DNA of 64,000 nt from Martelella limonii (GCF_013344475.1 NZ_JABUOU010000009.1:124001-188000), one strand, 5' to 3'; positions 50,509-60,607 are shown, numbered from the stretch's first letter. A program made the numbers and translations. The notes: generated from the letters alone by a model not told the origin.

Positions 50509-50702
50509 GAATACGCCCTTGAATGGGTTTGTTAGCGGCCCCAATCCTTAGGCCTTTCACCGGCAGGGTGCAACATAGACTTCCACGGGCCCGCAGGTCA
50601 TGATTTTAAAGCTTGACCTTCAGGAGCCGGACGTCTTGATTGTCGCCGTTGCATCCGCAGACGCTTCGAAAAGCGCTATGCGGTGATTTGAAGGAGAATG
50701 AC

Positions 50703-51581
50703 ATGGCCGCCGTCGACACCACCCCCGCTTCCGAAACCTGGACTTTTGTGGATGGCGAATGGCTGCCGGGCAATCCGCCGCTGATCGGCCCCGTTTCCCA
50801 CGCCATGTGGCTGGGCTCGACGGTGTTCGATGGTGCACGTTTCTTCGAAGGCATGGCGCCCGATCTTGACGAGCATTGCAAGCGCATCAACCGCTCCGCC
50901 CGGGCACTCGGCCTTGAGCCGACGAAGACGCCCGAGGAGATCGAGGCGCTGGTCTGGGACGGGCTGAAGAAGTTCAAGGGCGCCGAGGCGGTCTATATCA
51001 AGCCGATGTACTGGGCCGAGCATGGCCTGGCCGGTCTGGTGCCCGCGGATCCGGCGTCGACGCGGTTTGCGCTTTGCCTGTTCGAGACGCCGATGCGCTC
51101 CACCATTCCGGTCAAGCTCACGGTATCGCCGTTCCGCCGGCCGTCGCCGGAGGTCGCGATGACCTATGCCAAGACCGGCAGCCTCTATCCCAATTCCGGC
51201 CGCATGATGCTGGAGGCGAGAAGCCGCGGCTTCGACAATGCGCTGGCGCTCGACATGAACGGCAATGTCGCCGAAACGGCGTCCGCCAATATCTTCCTGG
51301 TCAAGGACGGCATTCCGATGACGCCTGCCGAAAATGGCTGCTTTCTCGCCGGCATCACCCGCAAGCGCATTTTGAAGCTCTTCCGCGACAACGGCATAGC
51401 GGCAAAGGAAAAGACGCTGACGGTCAAGGATTTCATGGAAGCGGACGAGCTGTTTCTGACCGGCAACTACAACAAGGTCGTGCCGGTGATCAAACTCGAT
51501 GGACGCGACTTCGAGCCGGGGCCGATGGCTGCGCAGGCGATGAGCCTTTACATGGACTGGGCGCGCGCGACCTGCAAATAG
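50703..51581 (+). CDS. Class IV aminotransferase (branched-chain amino acid type)
   Basis: 292-residue PLP enzyme of fold type IV. The PLP lysine is in MTYAKTGSLYPNSGRMMLEA. Also seen are AMWLGSTVFDGARFFEGM at the N terminus and NVAETASANIFLVKDG, the usual Glu-containing PLP contact. It most resembles branched-chain aminotransferases (IlvE) but is shorter and could be a related D-amino acid or aminodeoxychorismate-type enzyme. AAGGAG precedes the ATG at 50703. Confidence 0.85.
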   Translation: MAAVDTTPASETWTFVDGEWLPGNPPLIGPVSHAMWLGSTVFDGARFFEGMAPDLDEHCKRINRSARALGLEPTKTPEEIEALVWDGLKKFKGAEAVYIKPMYWAEHGLAGLVPADPASTRFALCLFETPMRSTIPVKLTVSPFRRPSPEVAMTYAKTGSLYPNSGRMMLEARSRGFDNALALDMNGNVAETASANIFLVKDGIPMTPAENGCFLAGITRKRILKLFRDNGIAAKEKTLTVKDFMEADELFLTGNYNKVVPVIKLDGRDFEPGPMAAQAMSLYMDWARATCK

Positions 51582-51602
51582 CAGGTTGCCGCCGGTTTTT
51601 GA

Positions 51603-51631
51603 TTGACAAGGTCTCCGATTCGGAGCATCCA
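51603..51631 (+). promoter_or_regulatory. Possible promoter with internal palindrome upstream of the GNAT gene
   Basis: TTGACA (51603-51608) is followed after 17 bases by CATCCA, a weak -10. The spacer contains the perfect palindrome CTCCGA-T-TCGGAG (51613-51625). Such an arrangement could be an operator-controlled promoter. Further down, a stem GCGGCCG (51692-51698) with CGGCCGC (51717-51723) is also present before the gene. Confidence 0.3.
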
Positions 51632-51788
51632 TTTTTCCATGATCAAGACCGTGAACCACACTTGCGTATATTTTTGGCTGTTCCAATAGGAGCGGCCGAT
51701 TGATCATGTTCATCACCGGCCGCCTGGGGGCGGCAAGGTGTTGAAGAAAACGTCCCCCCGGCGGCAAAACGAAGGCCAAGGGACGACA

Positions 51789-52283
51789 ATGACTGACGAT
51801 CACGACAAAATCGAACTCGAGCGACCAGCCCTGATGACCATCAGGAAGGCTGTCGAATCCGATATTCCGCAACTTCTCGACATGATCGGCCTGCTCGCCG
51901 CATTCCACGACGATCCGTCGGAAATGACGGCGGAGAGCCTGCGCCGCGACCTGTTCGGCCCGATGCCGTGGGTGAGCGCACTCGTTGCAGATGCCGGCGC
52001 CGAGCTTCTGGGCTACGCTCTGCTGACGCCGCTCTACCGCGCGCAACAGGGCCGGCGCGGCATGGACCTGCACCACCTGTTCGTACGTGACGGCCACCGC
52101 AACCACGGCGTTGGCCAGCACCTCATCGCCCGTGCGCGCGATTTCGCAAAGGCTGCGGGCTGCAGCTACCTGTCGGTAAGCGCGGCAACCGGCAATCTCG
52201 GCGCACATCGTTTCTACCAGCAGATGGACTTCATCGCCCGGCCCGTCACCGGCATGCGCTATACGCAGCTTCTGGCCGATTGA
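51789..52283 (+). CDS. GNAT-family N-acetyltransferase
   Basis: 164-residue acetyl-CoA dependent acyltransferase. The N-terminal part TIRKAVESDIPQLLDMIGLLAAFHDDP and the acetyl-CoA loop VRDGHRNHGVGQHLIARA are characteristic, and the C-terminal GAHRFYQQMDFI is typical of the fold. ATG at 51789 chosen over one 17 codons upstream. It ends 5 bases before the convergent cytochrome gene. Substrate unknown. Confidence 0.88.
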   Translation: MTDDHDKIELERPALMTIRKAVESDIPQLLDMIGLLAAFHDDPSEMTAESLRRDLFGPMPWVSALVADAGAELLGYALLTPLYRAQQGRRGMDLHHLFVRDGHRNHGVGQHLIARARDFAKAAGCSYLSVSAATGNLGAHRFYQQMDFIARPVTGMRYTQLLAD

Positions 52284-52288
52284 GCCGG

Positions 52289-53194
52289 TCAGCGCGCCGG
52301 TATGGCCTTAAGATAGGCGGCGATGGCTTCGAGATCGGAACGGGGCAGGTGGGAGAGGTTCTGCTGAACCTCGACCATGGAGCCGCCGACCGTGTCGAAA
52401 TCCGGGGTGAAGCCGGTTTCGAGATAGTCGGCGATTTCAGCCTCCGTCCAGTTGCCGATTTCCTTGGAGCCGGGCGTGATGTCTGGGATCGTGCCCTCGC
52501 CATCCGGATTCGGCCCGCCGGCCAGCCATTTGTCGTATTCGGGTCCGCCCAGGCTGTCGCGCGGCGTATGGCATTCGCCGCAATGGCCGGGGCCTTCCAC
52601 GAGATATTGCCCGCGCATGATTTCTGGCGAGGCATCGGCAAGCGCAACGCGCGGTTCGTTGGAGAAAAACAGCTTCTTCCAGAATGACACCGCCATGCGG
52701 ATGTTGAAGGGGAAGTCCACGTCATGCGGTTTGCTCGGCGTGGCGCTCTCCGGCAGCGTCATGATGTAGCTGTGCAGGTCCTTCACGTCCTGGTCGCTCA
52801 TGCGCACATAGGACGGGTAGGGGAAGGACGGGTAAAGGTTCTTGCCATGCGGATCGACGCCCTTGCGCACCGCATTCGCGAAATCGAGGAACGACCAGTC
52901 GCCTATGCCATGCTCCTTGTCGGGCGAGATGTTGGGAGCATAGAACGTTCCGAAATCGCTTTGAATGGCATATCCGCCCGCAAGGGCGAGACGGTCATCG
53001 CCGGTCGTGCCGGGAGCGGCGTGGCAGCCGGCGCAACCGCCGGCCCAGAACATCCGCTCGCCATTCACCGGATCGCCCTCGGCAAGATTCTGGACGTCTT
53101 CAGCATCAAGCTTGGGCGGCGTGAGGGCGACCGCAAAGGCCGCCCCCATGAACAGGGCGGCGACAACCAGCACGATGATCGTCAGCTTCTTCAT
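52289..53194 (-). CDS. Diheme cytochrome c
   Basis: 301-residue exported cytochrome with an N-terminal signal or membrane anchor (MKKLTIIVLVVAALFMGAAFA). Two heme sites are clear: CAGCH at residues 54-58 and CGECH near residue 205. Domain order resembles diheme subunits of periplasmic dehydrogenases, but no dehydrogenase gene is adjacent. It lies 36 bases downstream of the cytochrome c' gene on the same strand, so the pair may serve a shared electron route. Confidence 0.9.
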   Translation of the reverse strand: MKKLTIIVLVVAALFMGAAFAVALTPPKLDAEDVQNLAEGDPVNGERMFWAGGCAGCHAAPGTTGDDRLALAGGYAIQSDFGTFYAPNISPDKEHGIGDWSFLDFANAVRKGVDPHGKNLYPSFPYPSYVRMSDQDVKDLHSYIMTLPESATPSKPHDVDFPFNIRMAVSFWKKLFFSNEPRVALADASPEIMRGQYLVEGPGHCGECHTPRDSLGGPEYDKWLAGGPNPDGEGTIPDITPGSKEIGNWTEAEIADYLETGFTPDFDTVGGSMVEVQQNLSHLPRSDLEAIAAYLKAIPAR

Positions 53195-53230
53195 GCCGGT
53201 TCCCCCAGTCTCCGCCGCGAAGGCGCTCTA

Positions 53231-53674
53231 TCAGTTCTGAACGCGATAAAGCTTGTGACAGGCCGCGCAGCTTGCGCCGAGCGTCTTCATCGCAGCGCCC
53301 ACTTCGGCCTGATCAGCAGGCAGGTCGGCGAGAAGCGTGTCTGCCTCGTCTGCGAGCTTCTGTGCCTGCGCCTTGAAATCATCCATGTTTTCCCAGATCG
53401 CGGGGCTTGCCTCGCTGCCTTCGCCGGTCATCGAATCGTCGGGAAAATGCGTCGGGAAATCGCGGATATTGTCGGAGATGGACGAAAGCGCGCCCTGAAC
53501 GACGACCGGATCGTAGGCGTTCTGCCCCTTTGCGATGGCGCCGAGCTGTCCCATCGCCTTGCCGATCGCCTTCATGTCGTCCTGGCGCAGCATCTGCGGT
53601 GCGTCCTCGGCAACCGCAAACCCCGCGCTCAGACAGAGCGCGACAGCGCCGGCAATCATGAAACCCTTTTTCAT
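53231..53674 (-). CDS. Cytochrome c'/c556-type protein
   Basis: 147-residue periplasmic four-helix cytochrome. Signal peptide ends near FAVA (residue 22). A single heme motif CAACH is at residues 136-140, close to the C terminus as expected for the cytochrome c' family. The start at 53674 (MKKGFM) is chosen over an upstream ATG because it begins a clean signal sequence. It precedes the diheme cytochrome gene. Confidence 0.92.
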   Translation of the reverse strand: MKKGFMIAGAVALCLSAGFAVAEDAPQMLRQDDMKAIGKAMGQLGAIAKGQNAYDPVVVQGALSSISDNIRDFPTHFPDDSMTGEGSEASPAIWENMDDFKAQAQKLADEADTLLADLPADQAEVGAAMKTLGASCAACHKLYRVQN

Positions 53675-53785
53675 CCACAGCCTCCATTGTTGATCTGACT
53701 GCAGTATACGCAGCCACCGGTCGGAAGCTAGAGCCAAGACTGACGGAGGAAAGATGGGATGCGCCCTGAGCGGGGCTTCCGGTCA

Positions 53786-54601
53786 TCACGTTTTGGTGAC
53801 ATCGCCCCACAGTGCATGAAAGTGATGGGTCGGCCCATGTCCGCTGCCGACCTCGAGATGGCCTGAGGCGGCGATCGCGTCTGCAACATAGGCCTTGGCG
53901 GTCATGACGGCATCGGGGAGCGTGGCGCCCTTGCCGATTTCGGCGGCGATCGCGCTTGAAAGCGTGCAGCCTGTGCCATGGGTATTGGCGGTTTCGATGC
54001 GCGCGCCCTCGATCCATTGATGGCCTGCGGCCGTCACCAACAGGTCCGGACTTTCGGCACCCTCAAGATGGCCGCCCTTCATCAGCACCGCCTGTGGTCC
54101 GAGCAAGCGCAGCGCCTTGCCTTGCGCGATCATCTGCTCGCGGTCGGTCGCAACATCCTCGTCAAGCAGCGCCGCCGCCTCGGGAAGGTTCGGCGTCAAC
54201 AGGGCTGAAAGCGTTAACAGATGTTCCTTCAGGGCGCTCACCGCGTCTTCCGGCAGCAAGCGGTGTCCACCCTTGGCGACCATCACCGGATCGAGCACGA
54301 CCGGGACAGAGACATGCGGGCGCAGGCTGTCCGCGATCGCCATTGCAATCCCGGCATTGGCAATCATGCCGATTTTGATGGCGTCTACCCTGACGTCTTC
54401 GAATATTGCCGCGATCTGTTCGGCAACAAAGGTCGCCGGCACCTGGTGGACGCTGGTGACGCCCCGGGTGTTCTGCGCCGTCAGCGCCGTCAGGGCGGCC
54501 ATGCCATAGGTGCCGCGCGCCGAAAACGCCTTGAGGTCGGCCTGGATGCCGGCGCCGCCGGAGGGGTCCGAGCCGGCGATCGTAAGAATGTTAGCAATCA
54601 T
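53786..54601 (-). CDS. thiD: Hydroxymethylpyrimidine/phosphomethylpyrimidine kinase
   Basis: 271-residue ribokinase-like enzyme that phosphorylates HMP and HMP-P for thiamine synthesis. N-terminal ILTIAGSDPSGGAGIQADLK and C-terminal ANTHGTGCTLSSAIAA (with the catalytic Cys/Gly loop) are hallmarks. ATG at 54601 overlaps the thiE stop by 4 bases; upstream extension is not conserved-like. Last gene of the riboswitch-controlled thiM-thiE-thiD operon. Confidence 0.96.
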   Translation of the reverse strand: MIANILTIAGSDPSGGAGIQADLKAFSARGTYGMAALTALTAQNTRGVTSVHQVPATFVAEQIAAIFEDVRVDAIKIGMIANAGIAMAIADSLRPHVSVPVVLDPVMVAKGGHRLLPEDAVSALKEHLLTLSALLTPNLPEAAALLDEDVATDREQMIAQGKALRLLGPQAVLMKGGHLEGAESPDLLVTAAGHQWIEGARIETANTHGTGCTLSSAIAAEIGKGATLPDAVMTAKAYVADAIAASGHLEVGSGHGPTHHFHALWGDVTKT

Positions 54602-55230
54602 TGTCTTGCCTTCCGGATGGCAGCGGCGAGCTCTGCGGTCGCCTGTCTGGGGTCGGGTCTGCCGCAAACGGCGGAAACGACGGCGATGCCGTCTGCGCCA
54701 GCGGCGAATGTGGCTGCGGCATGCTCGGCCTTGAGCCCGCCGATCGCGACCGCCGGCAGGCCGCAGATCGTAATCATCTCGGCAAGGCCGTCGAAGCCGA
54801 CGGGGAGCGCGTGGTCGGGTTTGGTGCCGGTGGCGAAGACCGGCCCGGCGCCGACATAATCGATGCCCGCCGGATCGAAGGCCTTCGCGACGGCAAGACC
54901 GTTGACCGAAACGCCGAGGATCATGTCCGGACCGATGCGCGCGCGAACCTCCTTCGGGTCGCCGTCTTCCTGGCCCACATGAACGCCATCGGCGCCAACC
55001 GCGATCGCCGCCTCGACATCATCATTGATGATCAGCTTCGCCGGACTTCCGGCAGTGATCTCCTTCAGCGCAAGGCCCATGTCGATGCGCTCCCGGGTGG
55101 TGGCGTGCTTCATCCGGAGTTGCACGATGGTCGCGCCGCCTTCGATCGCATCGCGGGTGGTGACGACCATGCCGTATTCGCCGCAAAGCTCCGGATCGAG
55201 CACGAGATATAGGGAAAGATCGAAGGTCAC
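54598..55230 (-). CDS. thiE: Thiamine-phosphate synthase
   Basis: 210-residue TIM-barrel enzyme joining HMP-PP and thiazole phosphate into thiamine phosphate. Motifs VQLRMKHAT, IINDDVEAAIAVGADGVHVGQED, YVGAGPVFATGTKPD and AIGGLKAEHA are diagnostic. It overlaps both thiM and thiD by 4 bases. Confidence 0.96.
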   Translation of the reverse strand: MTFDLSLYLVLDPELCGEYGMVVTTRDAIEGGATIVQLRMKHATTRERIDMGLALKEITAGSPAKLIINDDVEAAIAVGADGVHVGQEDGDPKEVRARIGPDMILGVSVNGLAVAKAFDPAGIDYVGAGPVFATGTKPDHALPVGFDGLAEMITICGLPAVAIGGLKAEHAAATFAAGADGIAVVSAVCGRPDPRQATAELAAAIRKARQ

Positions 55231-56021
55231 AGTGTTTCCAGCTCCGCTTCACGTGCAAGATCGTCGGGGGTTACGGCTGCGAGTGCGTCGAGGAAGCGGA
55301 CCTGAAACGAACCTGGCCCGTCAGCTTCCGACGCGGCCCGGGCGCCGGCTATGCCGTATTGGCAGAGGGCTGCCACTGTCGCCATGAAGGCGTCGTCGCG
55401 CAAGCTTCCGGCATATGCGCCGACGAGACCGCTCAACGCACAGCCAAGGGCCGTCACCCTGGGCATCAGCGCCGATCCGCCGCCAATGCGGACGTGGCGT
55501 GTGCCATCGGTGACGAAGTCGCGCGCACCGGTGACCGCCACCACCATGCCGCGCTCGCGGGCAAGGGCGATGGCCGTCTCTTCCGCAGCGGCGACGCTGT
55601 CTCCTGCATCCACGCCCTTGCCGGCGCTGGTCGCGCCCGAAAAGGCCAGGATTTCGGATGCATTGCCGCGCAGGATGGTTGGACCGAGGTCGAGGATCTC
55701 GCGCGCGGCCGCACTGCGAAACGGTGTCGCGAAATGGGCAACGGGATCGAGCACCCATGGGGTGTTCAGGCGGTTGGCGGTCGCAATTGCGGCTTTCATC
55801 CCGGCAAGCCATTGCGGGGACAGCGTGCCGATATTGACCAGAAGCGCCGCGGCGATGCCGGCAAAGTCACCGGCCTCCTCCTCGGCGTGCACCATGGCGG
55901 GCGAGGCGCCGGCTGCGAGCAGCACATTGGCAGTCACGTTCATCGCGACGTAATTGGTGATGCACTGCACGAGCGGCGCATCGTCGCGCATCTTCTTCAG
56001 GATGGGGGCGAGATCGGCCAA
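55227..56021 (-). CDS. thiM: Hydroxyethylthiazole kinase
   Basis: 264-residue ribokinase-like salvage enzyme that phosphorylates 5-hydroxyethyl-4-methylthiazole. VQCITNYVAMNVTANVLLAAGASPAM near the N terminus and ALGCALSGLVGAYAG near the C terminus are conserved. The start codon is TTG at 56021, placed by the ribosome-binding site GGAGG six bases upstream and by the conserved N terminus. First gene of the operon; TPP riboswitch directly upstream. Confidence 0.95.
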   Translation of the reverse strand: MADLAPILKKMRDDAPLVQCITNYVAMNVTANVLLAAGASPAMVHAEEEAGDFAGIAAALLVNIGTLSPQWLAGMKAAIATANRLNTPWVLDPVAHFATPFRSAAAREILDLGPTILRGNASEILAFSGATSAGKGVDAGDSVAAAEETAIALARERGMVVAVTGARDFVTDGTRHVRIGGGSALMPRVTALGCALSGLVGAYAGSLRDDAFMATVAALCQYGIAGARAASEADGPGSFQVRFLDALAAVTPDDLAREAELETL

Positions 56022-56079
56022 TGCGTTCCTCCTTGTGTTGCGGAGGAAACCCGGGCGCCGGTTGCGGAAAGGCCCGAGT

Positions 56080-56153
56080 GACTCCCTCCGCCGGTATGAT
56101 CCGGATCAGGTTCCAAGGGTTCATCTCAGCCCGCTTTCGCAGACGCCCCTGTC
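56080..56153 (-). promoter_or_regulatory. TPP riboswitch (THI box)
   Basis: On the minus strand the conserved core is complete: 5' GACAGGGGCG, then GGGCTGAGATGAACCC, GGAACCTGATCCGGATCATA and CCGGCGGAGGGAGTC. The 5' GAC pairs with the 3' GTC to close stem P1. It lies 58 bases upstream of the thiM start codon, so thiamine pyrophosphate should turn off the thiM-thiE-thiD operon, probably by blocking translation at GGAGG. Confidence 0.96.
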
Positions 56154-56343
56154 GCTCTAGTGGCATCCTGATAGCATAAAAATCGGGAGGTCAAAATGTC
56201 CGTGAAATTTATTCCCTTATCCGAACAGGCGATATGCCGGAGATGGGCAGGGTTTCTATTCAGTGCCATTGATGCTTAAATTGTCTTCCAGCAAACATTG
56301 GCAGCAAACATTGGCAGTTTTCTTTTCTCAAAGCGGGGGCATT
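56154..56343. other. Intergenic region between the TPP riboswitch and the lipoprotein gene
   Basis: About 190 bases, noticeably richer in A/T than the rest of the window, holding the promoter side of the thi operon (minus) and of the lipoprotein gene (plus). A short direct repeat, GCAGCAAACATTG overlapping AGCAAACATTGGCAG (about 56289-56314), is visible. No gene is supported. Confidence 0.4.
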
Positions 56344-57027
56344 ATGGGGAAGATTGGACTATTCGCAGCGACGGCTTGCGTCCTAACATTGAGTGGATGC
56401 GGCAAAAGCCTGCATGATACACTTGCCGAGAACTATCCAACCTATCTGGAAACGGCGCCTGCATCTTCTGCATATGCGCCCGGACGGATATATCTCTCCG
56501 ATGGGATCGTGAAACTACCGCCGGTGAAACGCGGCGGACTTGAACGCGTCGTTTTTCCCGCCCCGTGCAGACCGAAGGTCAACAGTGAAGTCAACAGCAC
56601 GTTTAACAGGGTTTTCACCCAGAATATCAGCGGGCAGGGAAGTTCGGATATAGAGATCCCCGGTGTGGCGTCCTTGAGATCCGAGAAAAGTGTTAATCAA
56701 TATGTCAAGAGCGTCACCATGACAGTGGACGCGCGGCACATCCTGATCGGGTCCGAGGATATCAGCCTTGCGCAGTCTCTGGCGCGTGAATTCTGCCCGA
56801 ATACACTTGAACACGGCGTTATCATTACGCAGGCCATCATGGCGGACATCGATGTTTCGGTAGAATTGAAGGCTGGCGTGGATACAAGCCTGAGTGCCGT
56901 TGCCGAGGCTGTGACGAAGGTCACCGGAAATGTCGGCTTCGGCATATCCGCGACATCGAACACCCATACCTCGGCGGAAAACGTCATTGTCGCCGTAAAG
57001 TACGAGGATGCGTCTCGGAAGCAGTGA
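56344..57027 (+). CDS. Lipoprotein of unknown function
   Basis: 227-residue protein with a lipoprotein signal: MGKIGLFAATACVLTLSGCG, lipobox LSGC with Cys19. The mature part shows an SPY-like start (TLAENYPTYLETAPASSAYAPGRIY), a long central beta-rich region, and a C-terminal Thr/Ser/Val-rich stretch; two further cysteines (PAPC and REFC contexts) may form a disulfide. I do not recognise a family. The local base composition is less GC-rich than its neighbours, hinting at transfer. It ends on a strong terminator and stands alone between the thi operon and mmsA. Confidence 0.75.
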   Translation: MGKIGLFAATACVLTLSGCGKSLHDTLAENYPTYLETAPASSAYAPGRIYLSDGIVKLPPVKRGGLERVVFPAPCRPKVNSEVNSTFNRVFTQNISGQGSSDIEIPGVASLRSEKSVNQYVKSVTMTVDARHILIGSEDISLAQSLAREFCPNTLEHGVIITQAIMADIDVSVELKAGVDTSLSAVAEAVTKVTGNVGFGISATSNTHTSAENVIVAVKYEDASRKQ

Positions 57028-57069
57028 TCGGCCGGGGCACGTCTTGCACCCCGGCCGATCCTCGTTTTC
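57026..57069 (+). terminator. Rho-independent-like terminator after the lipoprotein gene
   Basis: Perfect 12-bp stem GATCGGCCGGGG (57026-57037) and CCCCGGCCGATC (57049-57060), 11-base loop, followed by CTCGTTTTC. It overlaps the stop codon. Confidence 0.65.
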
Positions 57070-57104
57070 ATGAAGTCGCGCGAATGACTTCCGCGACTAC
57101 CTGA

Positions 57105-58601
<1,497 letters not shown>

Positions 58602-58673
58602 GAAATGATCCTCCTGTGTCTTGCCGTTCACGATAGGGGAACGGCATGAATATGATGTTTTCAGCTTCGCTTA

Positions 58674-58726
58674 TTAATTTTCGCAAAGAAACAGGATAAT
58701 TGACAAATCCATTGTGCGAAAATTAA
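58674..58726. promoter_or_regulatory. Inverted repeat operator between mmsA and the LysR gene
   Basis: TTAATTTTCGCA (58674-58685) and TGCGAAAATTAA (58715-58726) are perfect 12-bp complements separated by 29 bases. Each half carries the TTTTCGCA core. The spacing and position between divergent genes fit a two-site LysR-type regulatory region. Confidence 0.75.
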
Positions 58727-58735
58727 AGTCCGCGA

Positions 58736-59620
58736 ATGGATTGGGATCATTTGCGGGTATTTCTGGCAGTGGCGCGGCGCGGGCAAATTCTCGCGGCGGC
58801 GCAGGCGCTTGCGCTCAACCATGCAACGGTTGCCCGGCGGCTCAACGCGCTGGAGGAGACGCTCGGCGAGCCGCTGTTCGAACGGCGACCGTCCGGTTCG
58901 ACGCTGACGGAGGCGGGCGAACGGCTGCTTGCGGTGGCGGAGCGGGTGGAAACCGAGATACTGGGCATCGCCGAGGATACCCGCGCGCGCGGCGCGAGCC
59001 TTTCCGGCACAGTGCGCGTCGGTGCGCCCGACGGGCTCGGCACCTATTTCCTGGCAGCCGAACTTGGGCAGCTGATGGATGAACATCCCGGCCTGATCGT
59101 CGAGTTGGTGCCGTTGCCGCGCACATTCTCGCTCTCCAAGCGGGAGGCCGATCTTGCGATCACGCTCGATCCGCCGGGGGAGGGGCGGCTGGTGGTTTCA
59201 CGGCTTGCGGACTACACGCTCGGCGTCTACGCGTCCGAGGACTATCTCGCGCGCTTCGGTATTCCTGAATCGGAGGAGGCGCTCGCCGACCACGCTGTCG
59301 TCACGGGCGTGGAAGATTATGCCTATGCTTCATCGCTGAATTATGCCGGGCATCTGGCCCGCTTTGCCGGACGGCAGTTTCGCTGCGCAGGCGTTGCCGG
59401 CCAGATGGAGGCGGTGCGGGCCGGGGTTGGCCTTGGCATCCTGCATGATTTCGTGGCGCGCGATATCAAGGGGCTGGTGCGCATCCTGCCAGCGGTCGGA
59501 TTTCGCCGCGCCTATCACCTTCTGTCGCATCCAGACACCGGCAATCTCGCCCGCATAGCGCTCATTCGCGGGTTTCTCGCGCGGCGTTTCAGGGAAGAGC
59601 GCGGCCGGTTTGCGGTGTAG
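58736..59620 (+). CDS. LysR-family transcriptional regulator
   Basis: 294-residue regulator. The LysR helix-turn-helix is at the N terminus (MDWDHLRVFLAVARRGQILAAAQALALNHATVARRLNALEE, about 1-41), followed by a linker helix and the effector domain. It is 134 bases from, and divergent to, mmsA, so control of mmsA by an intermediate of its pathway is the natural reading. The long inverted repeat immediately upstream is its probable site. Confidence 0.92.
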   Translation: MDWDHLRVFLAVARRGQILAAAQALALNHATVARRLNALEETLGEPLFERRPSGSTLTEAGERLLAVAERVETEILGIAEDTRARGASLSGTVRVGAPDGLGTYFLAAELGQLMDEHPGLIVELVPLPRTFSLSKREADLAITLDPPGEGRLVVSRLADYTLGVYASEDYLARFGIPESEEALADHAVVTGVEDYAYASSLNYAGHLARFAGRQFRCAGVAGQMEAVRAGVGLGILHDFVARDIKGLVRILPAVGFRRAYHLLSHPDTGNLARIALIRGFLARRFREERGRFAV

Positions 59621-59709
59621 AAGGATTCCGCTTTTCGAGGAGCCTCGGCGTGTCTCAAAGCCGGGATCGCAGAGGTTTTGACTACTGCCAACCCTGAACC
59701 AAGGTGTCC

Positions 59710-59820
59710 TGCTCGGGCTTGAGCCGAGCATCCATAGTGAGCTGACCATTGGATGTTCAAGGTATTTTCGGACGCTGCGCCAATCTGCCTGGATCCTCGG
59801 GTCAAACCCGAGGATGACTC
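59710..59820. repeat. RIME-like intergenic palindromic repeat, copy 1
   Basis: Two palindromes about 80 bases apart: TGCTCGG-GCTTGAG-CCGAGCA (59710-59730) and ATCCTCGGGT-CAA-ACCCGAGGAT (59793-59815). The second copy of the same two-palindrome layout is at 63060-63170. The pattern recalls rhizobial intergenic mosaic elements. It fills most of the 308-base gap between the LysR and phosphatase genes; no gene is supported in that gap. Confidence 0.7.
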
Positions 59821-59928
59821 CAGTGAGGCATGATGGATCTGTCGGTATTCTGAAATTCCGCTTTTCGCGGAGGCTCTTTGTTTTACGCACTTCCGAGTGG
59901 TTGACCGGTATCCACGTCCTCGAATGGT

Positions 59929-60495
59929 CTAGCTGTCCAGCCCGAAAATTTTCTCGAGCCCTTCCCATGTGCTGTCCATCGCGTAAGGCCCGATGCCGGG
60001 AAGGGCGACGTGGCCGTATAGCGGCGAGAGCTGCCATTCGGCGGTCTCCTCGTCGATGCCGCCCAGCTGCTGCAGATAGAGGACGGAGGCGAGACCGGTG
60101 CGGTCCGCGCCTGCCTTGCAGTGGATCAGGATCGGCTTTTCGGCATCGCGCATCAGCGCCAGCAGTTCCATGCTGCGCTCGGGCTCAAGGGCTCTTCGGT
60201 CGGACATCGCGAAATCGATATGGGTGATACCGGCTTGCCCGGCGGTCGCGACCTCGGTGTCGTACCAGGCCTTGCCCGGTTTGGCACCGCGCAGGTTGAT
60301 CACCGTCTTGATGCCGTACCGCTCGATATAGCCGGCGAGGGCGGCGGCATCCGGCTGGGCCGAGCGGTAGAGTTCGCCAGCCTTCACCTCGTGGAAGTTG
60401 CCCGTGAGCTGCAATGCGCCAAGATAAAGCGCACTGCCTGCAGCGGCTATCGCGAAAACAGACAGAACCCGACGGGCGATACGCATTCTTTTCAT
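59929..60495 (-). CDS. Tyrosine-phosphatase-like (dual-specificity) protein with membrane anchor
   Basis: 188-residue protein with an N-terminal membrane segment (about 8-28) and a cysteine-phosphatase domain. The active-site loop HCKAGADRTG gives Cys126 and Arg132, and the general acid Asp could lie in DFAMSDRR. Resembles bacterial dual-specificity phosphatases of the DSP family. If the segment is a signal anchor, the catalytic domain faces the periplasm. Substrate unknown. Confidence 0.87.
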   Translation of the reverse strand: MKRMRIARRVLSVFAIAAAGSALYLGALQLTGNFHEVKAGELYRSAQPDAAALAGYIERYGIKTVINLRGAKPGKAWYDTEVATAGQAGITHIDFAMSDRRALEPERSMELLALMRDAEKPILIHCKAGADRTGLASVLYLQQLGGIDEETAEWQLSPLYGHVALPGIGPYAMDSTWEGLEKIFGLDS

Positions 60496-60607
60496 CCCTG
60501 CAAATAGTGCGGCCGAGCATAGCCCGATTTTGCGAAGAGATACAGGTTTCCGGCAGCCGGGACCGCTGATGCATGCACAAATGTGTCAAAAGCCGGGCGA
60601 TATATCT

